Shown: positions 34,371 through 41,109 of the stretch, piece after piece
How the letters are laid out: every line of letters starts with the position of its first letter
Numbering within the stretch: position 1 is the first letter of the stretch
Origin: an uncultured Alistipes sp.
Lineage (GTDB): Bacteria; Bacteroidota; Bacteroidia; Bacteroidales; Rikenellaceae
Length of the DNA: 64,000 nucleotides
Direction of reading: 5' to 3'
Assembly (NCBI GenBank): GCA_944321765.1
Contig: CALUMQ010000026.1
Coordinates: 124,001-188,000 of the forward strand
Translations under genes and position numbers: made by a program
Notes under the pieces: model-generated
Database searches by the model: none
Told to the model about the DNA's origin: nothing
Seen by the model: the letters and a program-made list of their open reading frames with translations, nothing else

Positions 34371-35332
34371 GACACACTGCTTTTGCGGGTGGAACGAATC
34401 GTGACCTCCAGACAGTGCATGGCTCCGTGCTGCCGGATCGTCACGGAGTCGGTCGCCACGTCAACGGGCTCATACCCCTCCTTGCCGACGCGCCACACCT
34501 GCGGAGCCTCGATCAGCCCGGCCAGGGCCTCCAGCACGGCCGCCTGCTCGAATGCCGAGGCCAGCCGCATCTCGCGGACCGACTCCACGGCTGCGACAAT
34601 GGCCCCGTCGGGACCTTCGGCGCGGGTTTTGTCGACGCCGAGTGCCGTTTCGCGCACGATCGGGAAGGAGTAGTGCTCGATCGACCCGGCACTGGTGCGC
34701 CAGGCGAGCCGCACGGCCTCCTCGCACCCCGGGACGAGGGTGTAGAGGATGCTTCCGCATGCTCCGGCGTCGACCGTGATGGTTTCGGCGCCCGCAAATT
34801 CCCGCGTGTCGAGGCGGAAGGGCTGTAGGCCGTTGCCGGCGGACTGGTAGTGCTGGGCCGTGACCGAGTCGGGGGCTGTGGCCGTGACGGTCACCGCGCA
34901 GGGGGTTGCGGCGAAGAGCGTCAGCTCGTCGGCGGCCCCTTCGGGAATCAGCCGTTCGAGGGGCATCGTGGTGCGGATCCCCGACTGGTCGGGTGCGGCG
35001 ACTCCGGGGAGGAAGGCCCGGAGGGCGGAGATGACGGCCTCCTCTTCGTGACCGGTCACGAAGGCCATGACCCGGGCGTCGACGCTTCGCCCCGTGGGGT
35101 CGATGAACCCCGTTCCGCCGGCCTCCGGAGCGAAGCGCAGCGAGCGCCGCAGGGCGGGAGCGACGTCGAACTCGGCCTCGGAGACCGCCGCGAAGCGCTT
35201 GGCGGCCAGCACGGATTCGTCGTCGCGCGCGAGGATGCGGATGTCGATGTCGGCCGCGGCGTCGTGCTTCACGGCGTAGCGCACGGGCAGGCCGAGGGGA
35301 GCAAACTGTTGTGGAATCTGGGTGAACTGCAT
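34361..35332 (-). CDS. Phage tail-associated protein of unknown role, first gene of the block
   Basis: This 323-residue protein is rich in Ala, Thr and Val and looks like beta-structure, without a signal peptide or transmembrane segment. It starts MQFTQIPQQFAPLGLPVRYA and ends HCLEVTIRSTRKSSVSWS. Its order with the 786-residue gene, with a ten-base overlap, suggests paired tail components. An in-frame extension to 35539 exists, but it encodes low-complexity Pro/Lys sequence from the tandem repeats, so ATG 35332 was chosen. The leader to this gene is unusually long, about 420 bases from the promoter at 35760-35791. Confidence 0.55.
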   Translation of the reverse strand: MQFTQIPQQFAPLGLPVRYAVKHDAAADIDIRILARDDESVLAAKRFAAVSEAEFDVAPALRRSLRFAPEAGGTGFIDPTGRSVDARVMAFVTGHEEEAVISALRAFLPGVAAPDQSGIRTTMPLERLIPEGAADELTLFAATPCAVTVTATAPDSVTAQHYQSAGNGLQPFRLDTREFAGAETITVDAGACGSILYTLVPGCEEAVRLAWRTSAGSIEHYSFPIVRETALGVDKTRAEGPDGAIVAAVESVREMRLASAFEQAAVLEALAGLIEAPQVWRVGKEGYEPVDVATDSVTIRQHGAMHCLEVTIRSTRKSSVSWS

Positions 35333-35479
35333 GATGAAAGGATTTTGGAAGGAAGAAAATACGAAGGGAGGAGGAAGGGGAGAAGGGAGGGGAGAAGAGG
35401 CGAAAGGGGCGGAAGACCGAAGAAGAGCGGACGGAACGGGATGCCGAATCCCGGATGGCGGATGGTGAATCCCTGATGT

Positions 35480-35554
35480 CGGCTTTTCGGGCGTCGGCTT
35501 CCCGGACGCCGGCTTCTCGGGCGTCGGCTTTTCGGGCATCGGCTTCCCGGACGC
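35480..35554. repeat. 15-base tandem repeat, five copies
   Basis: Units of the form CGGCTTYYCGGGCGT begin at 35480, 35495, 35510, 35525 and 35540. The period is a multiple of three, so all frames are open across it and give false proteins on both strands. Confidence 0.85.
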
Positions 35555-35610
35555 CGCCGTCTCCCGGATGCCGGATCGACTTTTTCATGCGGCCTTTTGC
35601 CGAAACGGTC

Positions 35611-35633
35611 TCCCGGATGCGGATGCTCCGGGA
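35611..35633. other. Inverted repeat in the block leader
   Basis: TCCCGGA (35611-35617) and TCCGGGA (35627-35633) form a 7-pair stem with a nine-base loop that is itself partly palindromic. It lies in the untranslated leader of the phage-type block. Confidence 0.55.
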
Positions 35634-35657
35634 CTGTTCATAAAAATGATGAAAAGC

Positions 35658-35827
35658 TGTTGATAAGCGTTGATAACAATCCGCAAATTCCTGAGGCAGA
35701 AATCCTCCCAAGTGTTGATAACCCGTGTGGCAGGAGCCGCTCCGCGGTGGATTGCACGACAAATATACATCCTCCGCACCCCCCCTTGTCAAGAGGTCGG
35801 CGCACTTTTTCCGAAAATTGTGGAAAA
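35658..35827. other. Cluster of DnaA-box-like sequences
   Basis: TGTTGATAA at 35658-35666 and 35713-35721 and CGTTGATAA at 35668-35676 are one or two mismatches from the DnaA box, and TGTGGAAAA at 35819-35827 reads as TTTTCCACA on the other strand, a full match to TTWTNCACA. An initiation or regulatory role is not shown. Confidence 0.35.
35760..35791 (-). promoter_or_regulatory. Promoter of the phage-type block
   Basis: Leftward, TTG (35791-35789) is 21 bases before TATATTTG (35767-35760). Transcription would begin near 35752 and cross the DnaA-box-like and 15-base repeat regions before the first gene. Confidence 0.65.
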
Positions 35828-35851
35828 ACTTCGGGATTTTTCGTACCTTTG
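35818..35851 (+). promoter_or_regulatory. Promoter of the MqnA-like gene and corA
   Basis: TTG at 35818-35820 and TACCTTTG at 35844-35851 are 23 bases apart, and the start codon follows 31 bases later. Confidence 0.65.
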
Positions 35852-35882
35852 TTCCGCAAACCAACAGTTATACCCTATATGG

Positions 35883-36440
35883 ATGATGGTCATAGTTCCG
35901 CGTATAGCCGTCGTGTCGTGCCTCAGCACGACGCCATTCATTTATGGTATCCGGCAGGAAGGTAACTTCCCTGCCGAACTCTCCTTGTTGGATCCCCAAG
36001 AGACCGTCCGAGCCTTCGCCGAACGCCGCGCCGACATCGCCCTGGTGCCGGCCGGAGCCGTACCGTCGCTGAGCGGTGCGCGCATCGTCACGGAGTATTG
36101 CGTCGGAGGGGTTCCCGCCGAGCTGGCGATGCTTGCCGAGAGCCGCGATCCGCTCGTCGAGGCGTGGAAACCCTACGGACAACTGCCGTGCGCCTTCGCC
36201 CTGTGGGTGGCGCATCCCGAGGTCTCGCCCGAGACCGTCGAGTCGCTGCGCACGGCGCTGATCTGGGGCCTCGAACGCCCCTACGAAGCCCTGCTCGACT
36301 CTCCGTGGAGCGCCGACCCGGGTGCAGCCTATGCGGAGCTGGCGTGCTTCGACTACATTTTCGACGGTCAGAAAGACAAAGCGCTCAAGAAGTTCTGGGA
36401 TTCGGGACTCAAGGTGGCCCCGAGGACCAATCCCGGCTGA
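35883..36440 (+). CDS. MqnA/MqnD-like protein, shortened
   Basis: The family makes menaquinone from chorismate by the futalosine route, with MqnA as chorismate dehydratase. The start RIAVVSCLSTTPFIYGIRQE and the RRADIALVPAGAVPSLSGAR segment are clear family marks. The protein has only 185 residues, against about 250-290 in the family: after YCVGGVPAELAMLAESRDPL it goes straight to FALWVAHPEVSPETVESLRT, omitting most of the second lobe. The Asn usual in YLNT is Ser15 here. Either it has another role or it has lost activity. ATG 35886 is an alternative start. Confidence 0.78.
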   Translation: MMVIVPRIAVVSCLSTTPFIYGIRQEGNFPAELSLLDPQETVRAFAERRADIALVPAGAVPSLSGARIVTEYCVGGVPAELAMLAESRDPLVEAWKPYGQLPCAFALWVAHPEVSPETVESLRTALIWGLERPYEALLDSPWSADPGAAYAELACFDYIFDGQKDKALKKFWDSGLKVAPRTNPG

Positions 36441-36513
36441 AGGAATTAGCGGGCTGCGGGCCCGCCTCTCTTCGGACGATTCACGGATTCAACGAACTTT
36501 CAGAGAGCGACTT

Positions 36514-37497
36514 ATGATTACAATTTACCTCAAGCAGTACAACAAGATCATCCGGAATGCCGACACGAAGCTCTTCGACGAACTGGGCTACGACGACATT
36601 CTGTGGATCGACATGCTGCTTCCGACGATCAAGGAGCAGAAGGCTGTCGAGAACTTCATGGAGATCAGCCTCCAGACGAAGCAGCAGGTCGAGGAGATCG
36701 AGTCGACGTCGAAGTACTCCGAGAACGAGAACGCCATCATCTCGAACGCCAACTTCTTCGTGCCGACGGGCGATTCGTTCATCGTCGAGCCGGTGTCGTT
36801 CATCATCTCGAACGAGGGCGTGCTGGTTTCGGTGCGCAACACCGAGTTCCGGACCTTCCGCGAGACGGAGAAGCGCCTTCAGATGAACTACCGCAGCTAC
36901 TCGACGGGCTACCACCTCTTCATTTCGCTGCTCGAGGTGCGCATCGACTTCGATGCCGACCTCGTGGAGCTGATCGCCAAGCAGGTCGGGGCGCTTTCGC
37001 GGGCGATCAACTCGGAGGATTCGATCGACAAGGAGGTGCTGCACCGCATCAGCGCCCTGCAGGAGAGCACGATGTCGCTGCGCGAGAACATCTTCGACCG
37101 CCAGCGCGTGCTGTCGGGCATCCTGCGCTCGGAGCGTTTTCCGAACGATATCTACCCGCGCCTGCAGCTGATGATCAAGGACGTCAACTCGCTGATCAAC
37201 CACGCGGACTTCAGCTTCCAGCGACTGGACTACATCCAGGACGCGGCGCTGGGTCTGATCAACATCGAGCAGAACGGCATCGTGAAGATCTTTTCGGTGG
37301 CGGCGGTGATCTTCATGCCCGCGACGCTCATCGCGTCGATCTACGGCATGAACTTCAAGTCGATGCCCGAGCTGGAGTGGACGTGGACGCTGGCCAGCGG
37401 GCGTGTGATTCCGCTGGGCTATCTCTTCGCCATTGTGCTGATGATCGTCTGCTCGATCCTGACGATCTGGTTCTTCCGCTACAAGAAGTGGCTGTGA
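36514..37497 (+). CDS. corA: CorA-family divalent cation transporter
   Basis: It probably imports magnesium through the inner membrane. The 327-residue protein has the CorA layout: a long cytoplasmic helical domain (about 1-260), then two C-terminal helices with the gate motif YGMNF at 277-281 and a short loop LEWTWTLASGR before the second helix. The last residues FRYKKWL are the basic tail. The start ATG 36514 follows 73 bases after the MqnA-like gene, and no other promoter is seen, so they may be cotranscribed. A good terminator hairpin follows. Family members can also carry cobalt, nickel or zinc. Confidence 0.92.
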   Translation: MITIYLKQYNKIIRNADTKLFDELGYDDILWIDMLLPTIKEQKAVENFMEISLQTKQQVEEIESTSKYSENENAIISNANFFVPTGDSFIVEPVSFIISNEGVLVSVRNTEFRTFRETEKRLQMNYRSYSTGYHLFISLLEVRIDFDADLVELIAKQVGALSRAINSEDSIDKEVLHRISALQESTMSLRENIFDRQRVLSGILRSERFPNDIYPRLQLMIKDVNSLINHADFSFQRLDYIQDAALGLINIEQNGIVKIFSVAAVIFMPATLIASIYGMNFKSMPELEWTWTLASGRVIPLGYLFAIVLMIVCSILTIWFFRYKKWL

Positions 37498-37543
37498 CGG
37501 TGGGCTGCGCGGACAGCCTCCTGCCGCACGTTCAACAACAGGG

Positions 37544-37575
37544 GCCTCCGCCGCACGGCGGAGGCTTCTTTCTTT
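37544..37575 (+). terminator. Terminator after corA
   Basis: A perfect ten-pair stem GCCTCCGCCG / CGGCGGAGGC (37544-37553 with 37556-37565) with a two-base loop is followed by TTCTTTCTTT. This is a textbook Rho-independent terminator. Confidence 0.88.
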
Positions 37576-37618
37576 AGAAAGAAGCGCCCGAATCCGCGGC
37601 AAATTCCGGCGAAATTTG

Positions 37619-37626
37619 TATCTTTG
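37619..37626 (+). promoter_or_regulatory. -7 element upstream of the flippase-holB genes
   Basis: TATCTTTG, a perfect TAnnTTTG, 20 bases before the ATG of the flippase gene. The -33 element is not clear. Confidence 0.6.
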
Positions 37627-37645
37627 TCCCCTATAAACCCGTGTC

Positions 37646-39115
37646 ATGCTCGAAAAACTGGCCAAACAAACCGCCGTCTACGGCATCAGCACCATCGTGG
37701 TGCGGTTTCTGAGCTACCTGCTCACGCCCTACTACACGCGTGTGTTCGGCCAGGAGACCTACGGCATCGTGACGGATGTCTACGCGCTGATTCCCCTGGC
37801 GCTCACGCTGCTGACCATGGGCATGGAGTCGAGCTACTTCCGCTTTTCGGCCAAGGCCGAGGAGGCCGGGGGCGACGTTGCGGCCGCCAAGCGGCGGCTC
37901 TTTGCCACGACGTGGGGCATCACGTCGCTCGCCGCGGCGGTGTTCTTCGTGCTGATGCTTCTCTTCCGCCACGGCGTCGCCCGGGCCATGGGTCCGGCCT
38001 ATGTCGCTCACCCCGAATACATCGTCTGGGTGGGGCTGATCATCCTCTTCGACGTCTGGGCGTGCATCCCCTTCTCGCGGCTGCGCGAACAGGGGCGTGC
38101 GATGACCTTCGTGGCGTTGAAGGCCGTGAACGTGGTGCTCAACGTGGCCCTGGCCTTCGGCTTCGGCGCCGCGGGGCTCTTTTCCACGGAGTTCGGCGTG
38201 GGGTGGGTCTTCGTCGCCAACCTCGCGGCGAGCGTCGTGACGTGGGGACTTATCCTGACGACCGCCGACCGCACCGTCCCGCGCATCGACTGGGTGCTTC
38301 TTGCGGCGATCTTCGCCTATTCGCTGCCGCTGCTCGTGGGCGGGCTCACCGGCACGGCCAACGAGTTCATCGACCGGCAGCTGATCAAATACCTCGTTCC
38401 CGAGGGGGCGATGGCGCAGCTGGGCGTCTACGGCGCCATCACGAAGATCGCCGTGGTGATGATGCTCTTCTACCAGATGTACCGCCTGGCCGCCGAGCCC
38501 TTCTTCCTGTCGAACTTCAAGAAGTCGGAGTTCGTGGCGATGAACGCCGCGGCGCTGAAATACTACGTCATGGCCTCGATGCTCATCTTCCTGGGCATCG
38601 CGCTGTTCCGCGACCTCTTCGCGCTGATCGTCGGGCGCGACTTCCGCGAGGGGATCTTCATCCTTCCGGTGGTGCTGGGGGCCAACGTGCTGACGGGCGT
38701 GTGGCTGAACCTCTCGTTCTGGTACAAGCGCGAGGAGCGCACGTCGCTGGCCATCGTCGTCACGGGTACGGGACTCGTCGCCATGCTGCTCTTCGGCTTC
38801 TGGCTCATCCCCGTGTGGGGCTACTACGGCGCGGCGTGGGCGCGCCTGGCGAGCGAATCGGCCATGGTTGCCGTGAGCTGGTGGCTCAACCGGCGCTTCT
38901 ACCCGACGCCCTACGCCTGGCGGCGCATCGGCGAATACGTCGCCGCGGCGCTGGCCGTTTTTGCGCTTTGCGAAGGCGTCATGCGGTGGACGGACAATAT
39001 GTGGATCAGCTATGCGTTTAATATAGTGGCCTTTGCGTTGTATGCGCTCTACCTGGTCCGCCGCGAGCGGATCGACGTGGGGGCGATGCTTCGCGCGGTC
39101 CTCAAACGGGGATGA
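37646..39115 (+). CDS. Oligosaccharide flippase (second, outside the polysaccharide locus)
   Basis: This is a membrane exporter of the polysaccharide flippase superfamily, 489 residues with about 14 membrane helices. It opens LAKQTAVYGISTIVVRFLSY and LLTPYYTRVFGQETYGIVTD, a typical Wzx/RfbX-like start. The composition is host-like throughout, unlike the flippase at 13.8 kb. No glycosyltransferase is adjacent, so the cargo is uncertain. In related genomes a flippase beside DNA replication or folate genes is often thought to serve a lipid-linked cell-wall or capsule precursor, but this is inference. Its last four bases overlap the next gene. Confidence 0.87.
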   Translation: MLEKLAKQTAVYGISTIVVRFLSYLLTPYYTRVFGQETYGIVTDVYALIPLALTLLTMGMESSYFRFSAKAEEAGGDVAAAKRRLFATTWGITSLAAAVFFVLMLLFRHGVARAMGPAYVAHPEYIVWVGLIILFDVWACIPFSRLREQGRAMTFVALKAVNVVLNVALAFGFGAAGLFSTEFGVGWVFVANLAASVVTWGLILTTADRTVPRIDWVLLAAIFAYSLPLLVGGLTGTANEFIDRQLIKYLVPEGAMAQLGVYGAITKIAVVMMLFYQMYRLAAEPFFLSNFKKSEFVAMNAAALKYYVMASMLIFLGIALFRDLFALIVGRDFREGIFILPVVLGANVLTGVWLNLSFWYKREERTSLAIVVTGTGLVAMLLFGFWLIPVWGYYGAAWARLASESAMVAVSWWLNRRFYPTPYAWRRIGEYVAAALAVFALCEGVMRWTDNMWISYAFNIVAFALYALYLVRRERIDVGAMLRAVLKRG

Positions 39116-39444
39116 CGATGCGACGGACGACGAACGACAAACTGTGGACGCTGGCCGTTGCCGCGGGCTTCTTTGCCGCGGGGGTGGTGGCCGTGTCGCT
39201 GGAGCACGGGCCGCTGCGCTCGACGCTTCTGACGCTGGCCTTCGCCGGACTGCTGGCCATCGCCCTGCGGCAGACGCTGCGGCGGATGCGCGCCAGCGAG
39301 GGGTGTGACAACGAGGGGTGCGACAACAAGGTGCCCGGAAACGATAATATCCGCGGGGCCGGAGCCTGTGAAAAGGGGGAGCCCGAAACCGCGGGGCCCG
39401 AAACCGGGGAGCCCGCAGACGACCCCCGGGACAAAACGAGATAA
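39112..39444 (+). CDS. Small unknown membrane protein
   Basis: I do not recognise this 110-residue protein. It has one or two hydrophobic segments, WTLAVAAGFFAAGVVAVSL and TLLTLAFAGLLAIALRQTL, in the first 60 residues, then a hydrophilic, negatively charged C-terminus with a short repeat (EGCDNEGCDN) and a GEPETAGPETGEP stretch. The start overlaps the flippase stop (ATGA) and the gene ends five bases before holB, so it is in the same transcript. The repeat-rich tail may be disordered. It could be real or a GC-driven open frame; overlap with both neighbours supports it moderately. Confidence 0.5.
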   Translation: MTMRRTTNDKLWTLAVAAGFFAAGVVAVSLEHGPLRSTLLTLAFAGLLAIALRQTLRRMRASEGCDNEGCDNKVPGNDNIRGAGACEKGEPETAGPETGEPADDPRDKTR

Positions 39445-39448
39445 CGAG

Positions 39449-40594
39449 ATGCGATTTGCCGACATAACGGGACAGGAGGATCTGAAACGACACCTCGTGC
39501 ATTCGGTTGACGCCGGACGCGTGAGCCATGCCCAGTTGTTTACGGGGCGCGCCGGCTACGAAACCCTGGCGCTGGCCGTAGCCTATGTGCAGTACCTCTG
39601 CTGCCGCCACCGCCACGACGGGGATTCGTGCGGCGAGTGTCCCGACTGCCGGCAGATCGCGGCGCTGACGCACCCCGACCTGCACCTGGTCTTCCCGGTG
39701 AACAAGCAGGGGAAGAAGTCGGGCGAGGCGGTCCGCAGCGATGAGTTTCTGCCGCAGTTCCGCGCGCTGTTCGCCGAACGCCGGGGGTGCTTCTCGTCGC
39801 AGGAGTGGTACGACCGGCTCGACCTGGGCAAGACGCTCAAGGGGATGATCTCGGCGCGCGAGGCCGACGAGATGATCCGCAAGTTGTCGTTCAAGAGCTT
39901 CGAGGCCGACTACAAGACGATGCTCGTCTGGCTGCCGGAGACGATGAACGAGGAGGCGTCGAACAAGATACTGAAGATTCTCGAGGAGCCGTGGCCGCGG
40001 ACGCTGTTCATTCTGGTCTCGGAGCATCCCGAGCGGCTGCTTCCGACGATTCTCTCGCGCACGCAGGAGGTGACGGTGCCGCGCCTGACGCTCGCGACGC
40101 TCGAACGAGTGGCCGTGGAGCGGGGCGTCGTCGATCCCGTGCAGGCGCGCAACATGGCCCGCCTGGCCGACGGCGACCTGCTCGAACTGGAGCGCCTGCT
40201 GGCCGGGGAGAGCGACGCCCTGCGTCATGAGGATTTCGAGCTGTTCTGCCGCCTGATGCGGTTGAGCTACAACGACAAGCACCTCGAACTGATCGGCTGG
40301 GCCGAGGATGCCGCGCAGCTGACACGCGAGCAGCAGCGGGGCTTTCTGCGCGATGCGGCGCGTCTTTTGCGGGAGAGCTACGTGCTGCATGCGGGCATCC
40401 GGGAGATCAGCTACCTCTGGGGCGAGGAGTTGTCGTTCTGCACGAAGTTCGCGCCGTTTGTCGATTCGCGCAACATCGAGCCGCTGATCGATCAGATCGA
40501 GCAGGCCTCGGCGCAGCTGGCGCAGAACGGGAATCCGACCATCGTATTCACACATTTTGCTTTGAGTGTGAGCAAAATGATAAAACATTTGTAG
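39449..40594 (+). CDS. holB: DNA polymerase III delta' subunit
   Basis: It is part of the clamp loader that opens the beta clamp. The 381 residues include the AAA+ N-terminal domain with VSHAQLFTGRAGYETLALAV, where the P-loop is degenerate as in delta' proteins. The zinc-binding Cys cluster CGECPDCRQ is near residue 61, with an earlier CC. The helical lid and C-terminal collar follow. LEEPWPRTLFILVSEHPERL is the conserved sensor region. The start ATG 39449 gives MRFADITGQEDLKRHL, which matches the family N-terminus. It is followed by folK 12 bases later. Confidence 0.9.
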   Translation: MRFADITGQEDLKRHLVHSVDAGRVSHAQLFTGRAGYETLALAVAYVQYLCCRHRHDGDSCGECPDCRQIAALTHPDLHLVFPVNKQGKKSGEAVRSDEFLPQFRALFAERRGCFSSQEWYDRLDLGKTLKGMISAREADEMIRKLSFKSFEADYKTMLVWLPETMNEEASNKILKILEEPWPRTLFILVSEHPERLLPTILSRTQEVTVPRLTLATLERVAVERGVVDPVQARNMARLADGDLLELERLLAGESDALRHEDFELFCRLMRLSYNDKHLELIGWAEDAAQLTREQQRGFLRDAARLLRESYVLHAGIREISYLWGEELSFCTKFAPFVDSRNIEPLIDQIEQASAQLAQNGNPTIVFTHFALSVSKMIKHL

Positions 40595-40599
40595 CTTTG
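40592..40599 (+). promoter_or_regulatory. Weak possible -7 element before folK
   Basis: TAGCTTTG matches TAnnTTTG and overlaps the holB stop codon, eight bases before the folK start codon. No -33 at normal spacing is seen, so it may be chance. Confidence 0.3.
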
Positions 40600-40606
40600 T
40601 GACAAT

Positions 40607-41104
40607 ATGGCACGTGTGGCATTGTTGTTAGGAGGAAATCAGGGGGACGTGAAACGCACCCTGCAGACGGCGCAGCAGCTGATCAATGCGCGCGTCGGGG
40701 CGGTCTTGCGCTGCTCGCACCGCTACGAGAGTGAGGCGTGGGGCTTTTCGGCCGTCGAGCGCTTCTCGAACCAGGCGCTGGAGGTCACGACGGACCTCAC
40801 GCCGCAGGAGGTGCTGGACCGCTGTCAGGCCATCGAGCGCGAACTGGGGCGCAACCGTGCGGCGGAGGCCGTTGCCAAGGCGTCGTCGGGCATGCCCTAC
40901 ACGTCGCGTCCGATCGACATCGACATCATCTTCTACGACGACCTGGTGCTCGACAGCGCGGATCTGAAGATTCCGCATCCGCTGCTTGCCGAACGGGAGT
41001 TTGCGCTGGTTCCGTTGAACGAGATCATGCGCCAGCGGCGCCATCCGGTGACGGGGCAGAGCGTGGGGGAGATGCTCGAAGCGTTGCGTGCCAAGAATAG
41101 CTGA
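40607..41104 (+). CDS. folK: 2-amino-4-hydroxy-6-hydroxymethyldihydropteridine pyrophosphokinase
   Basis: It attaches pyrophosphate to the pterin in folate synthesis. The 165-residue protein shows the HPPK pattern: ALLLGGNQGD at the start, YESEAWGF for pterin binding (usually S.ay.t.pwG), RPIDIDIIFYDDLVL with the metal-binding Asp residues, IPHPLLAEREFALVPLNEI as the family signature. It follows holB by 12 bases and precedes a lipoprotein gene by five, so it is probably cotranscribed with them. Confidence 0.95.
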   Translation: MARVALLLGGNQGDVKRTLQTAQQLINARVGAVLRCSHRYESEAWGFSAVERFSNQALEVTTDLTPQEVLDRCQAIERELGRNRAAEAVAKASSGMPYTSRPIDIDIIFYDDLVLDSADLKIPHPLLAEREFALVPLNEIMRQRRHPVTGQSVGEMLEALRAKNS

Positions 41105-41109
41105 ACGTC

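Larger units (their letters stand above)
35333..35882. other. 550-base divergent control region
   Basis: No credible gene is seen. From left to right it holds an almost pure purine tract (about 35335-35420), five 15-base repeats (35480-35554), a hairpin (35611-35633), DnaA-box-like sequences (35658-35721), a leftward promoter (35760-35791) and a rightward promoter (35818-35851). The leftward promoter faces the phage-type block, and the rightward one faces the MqnA-like gene. Confidence 0.6.

Noticed and set aside
35333-35539. N-terminal extension of the 323-residue island protein
   Set aside because: The frame is open to 35539 only because the 15-base repeat keeps it open. It encodes Pro/Lys repeats and a purine-tract translation, unlike the mature protein.
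27036-35691. GCAAATTCC at both edges of the capsid island as attachment sites
   Set aside because: The nine-base match (27036-27044 and 35683-35691) also occurs near 37604, so it is likely chance, and the island has no integrase.
37631-40588. Leftward open frame of 985 codons
   Set aside because: It is antisense to the flippase and holB genes, which have clear motifs and tight operon spacing.
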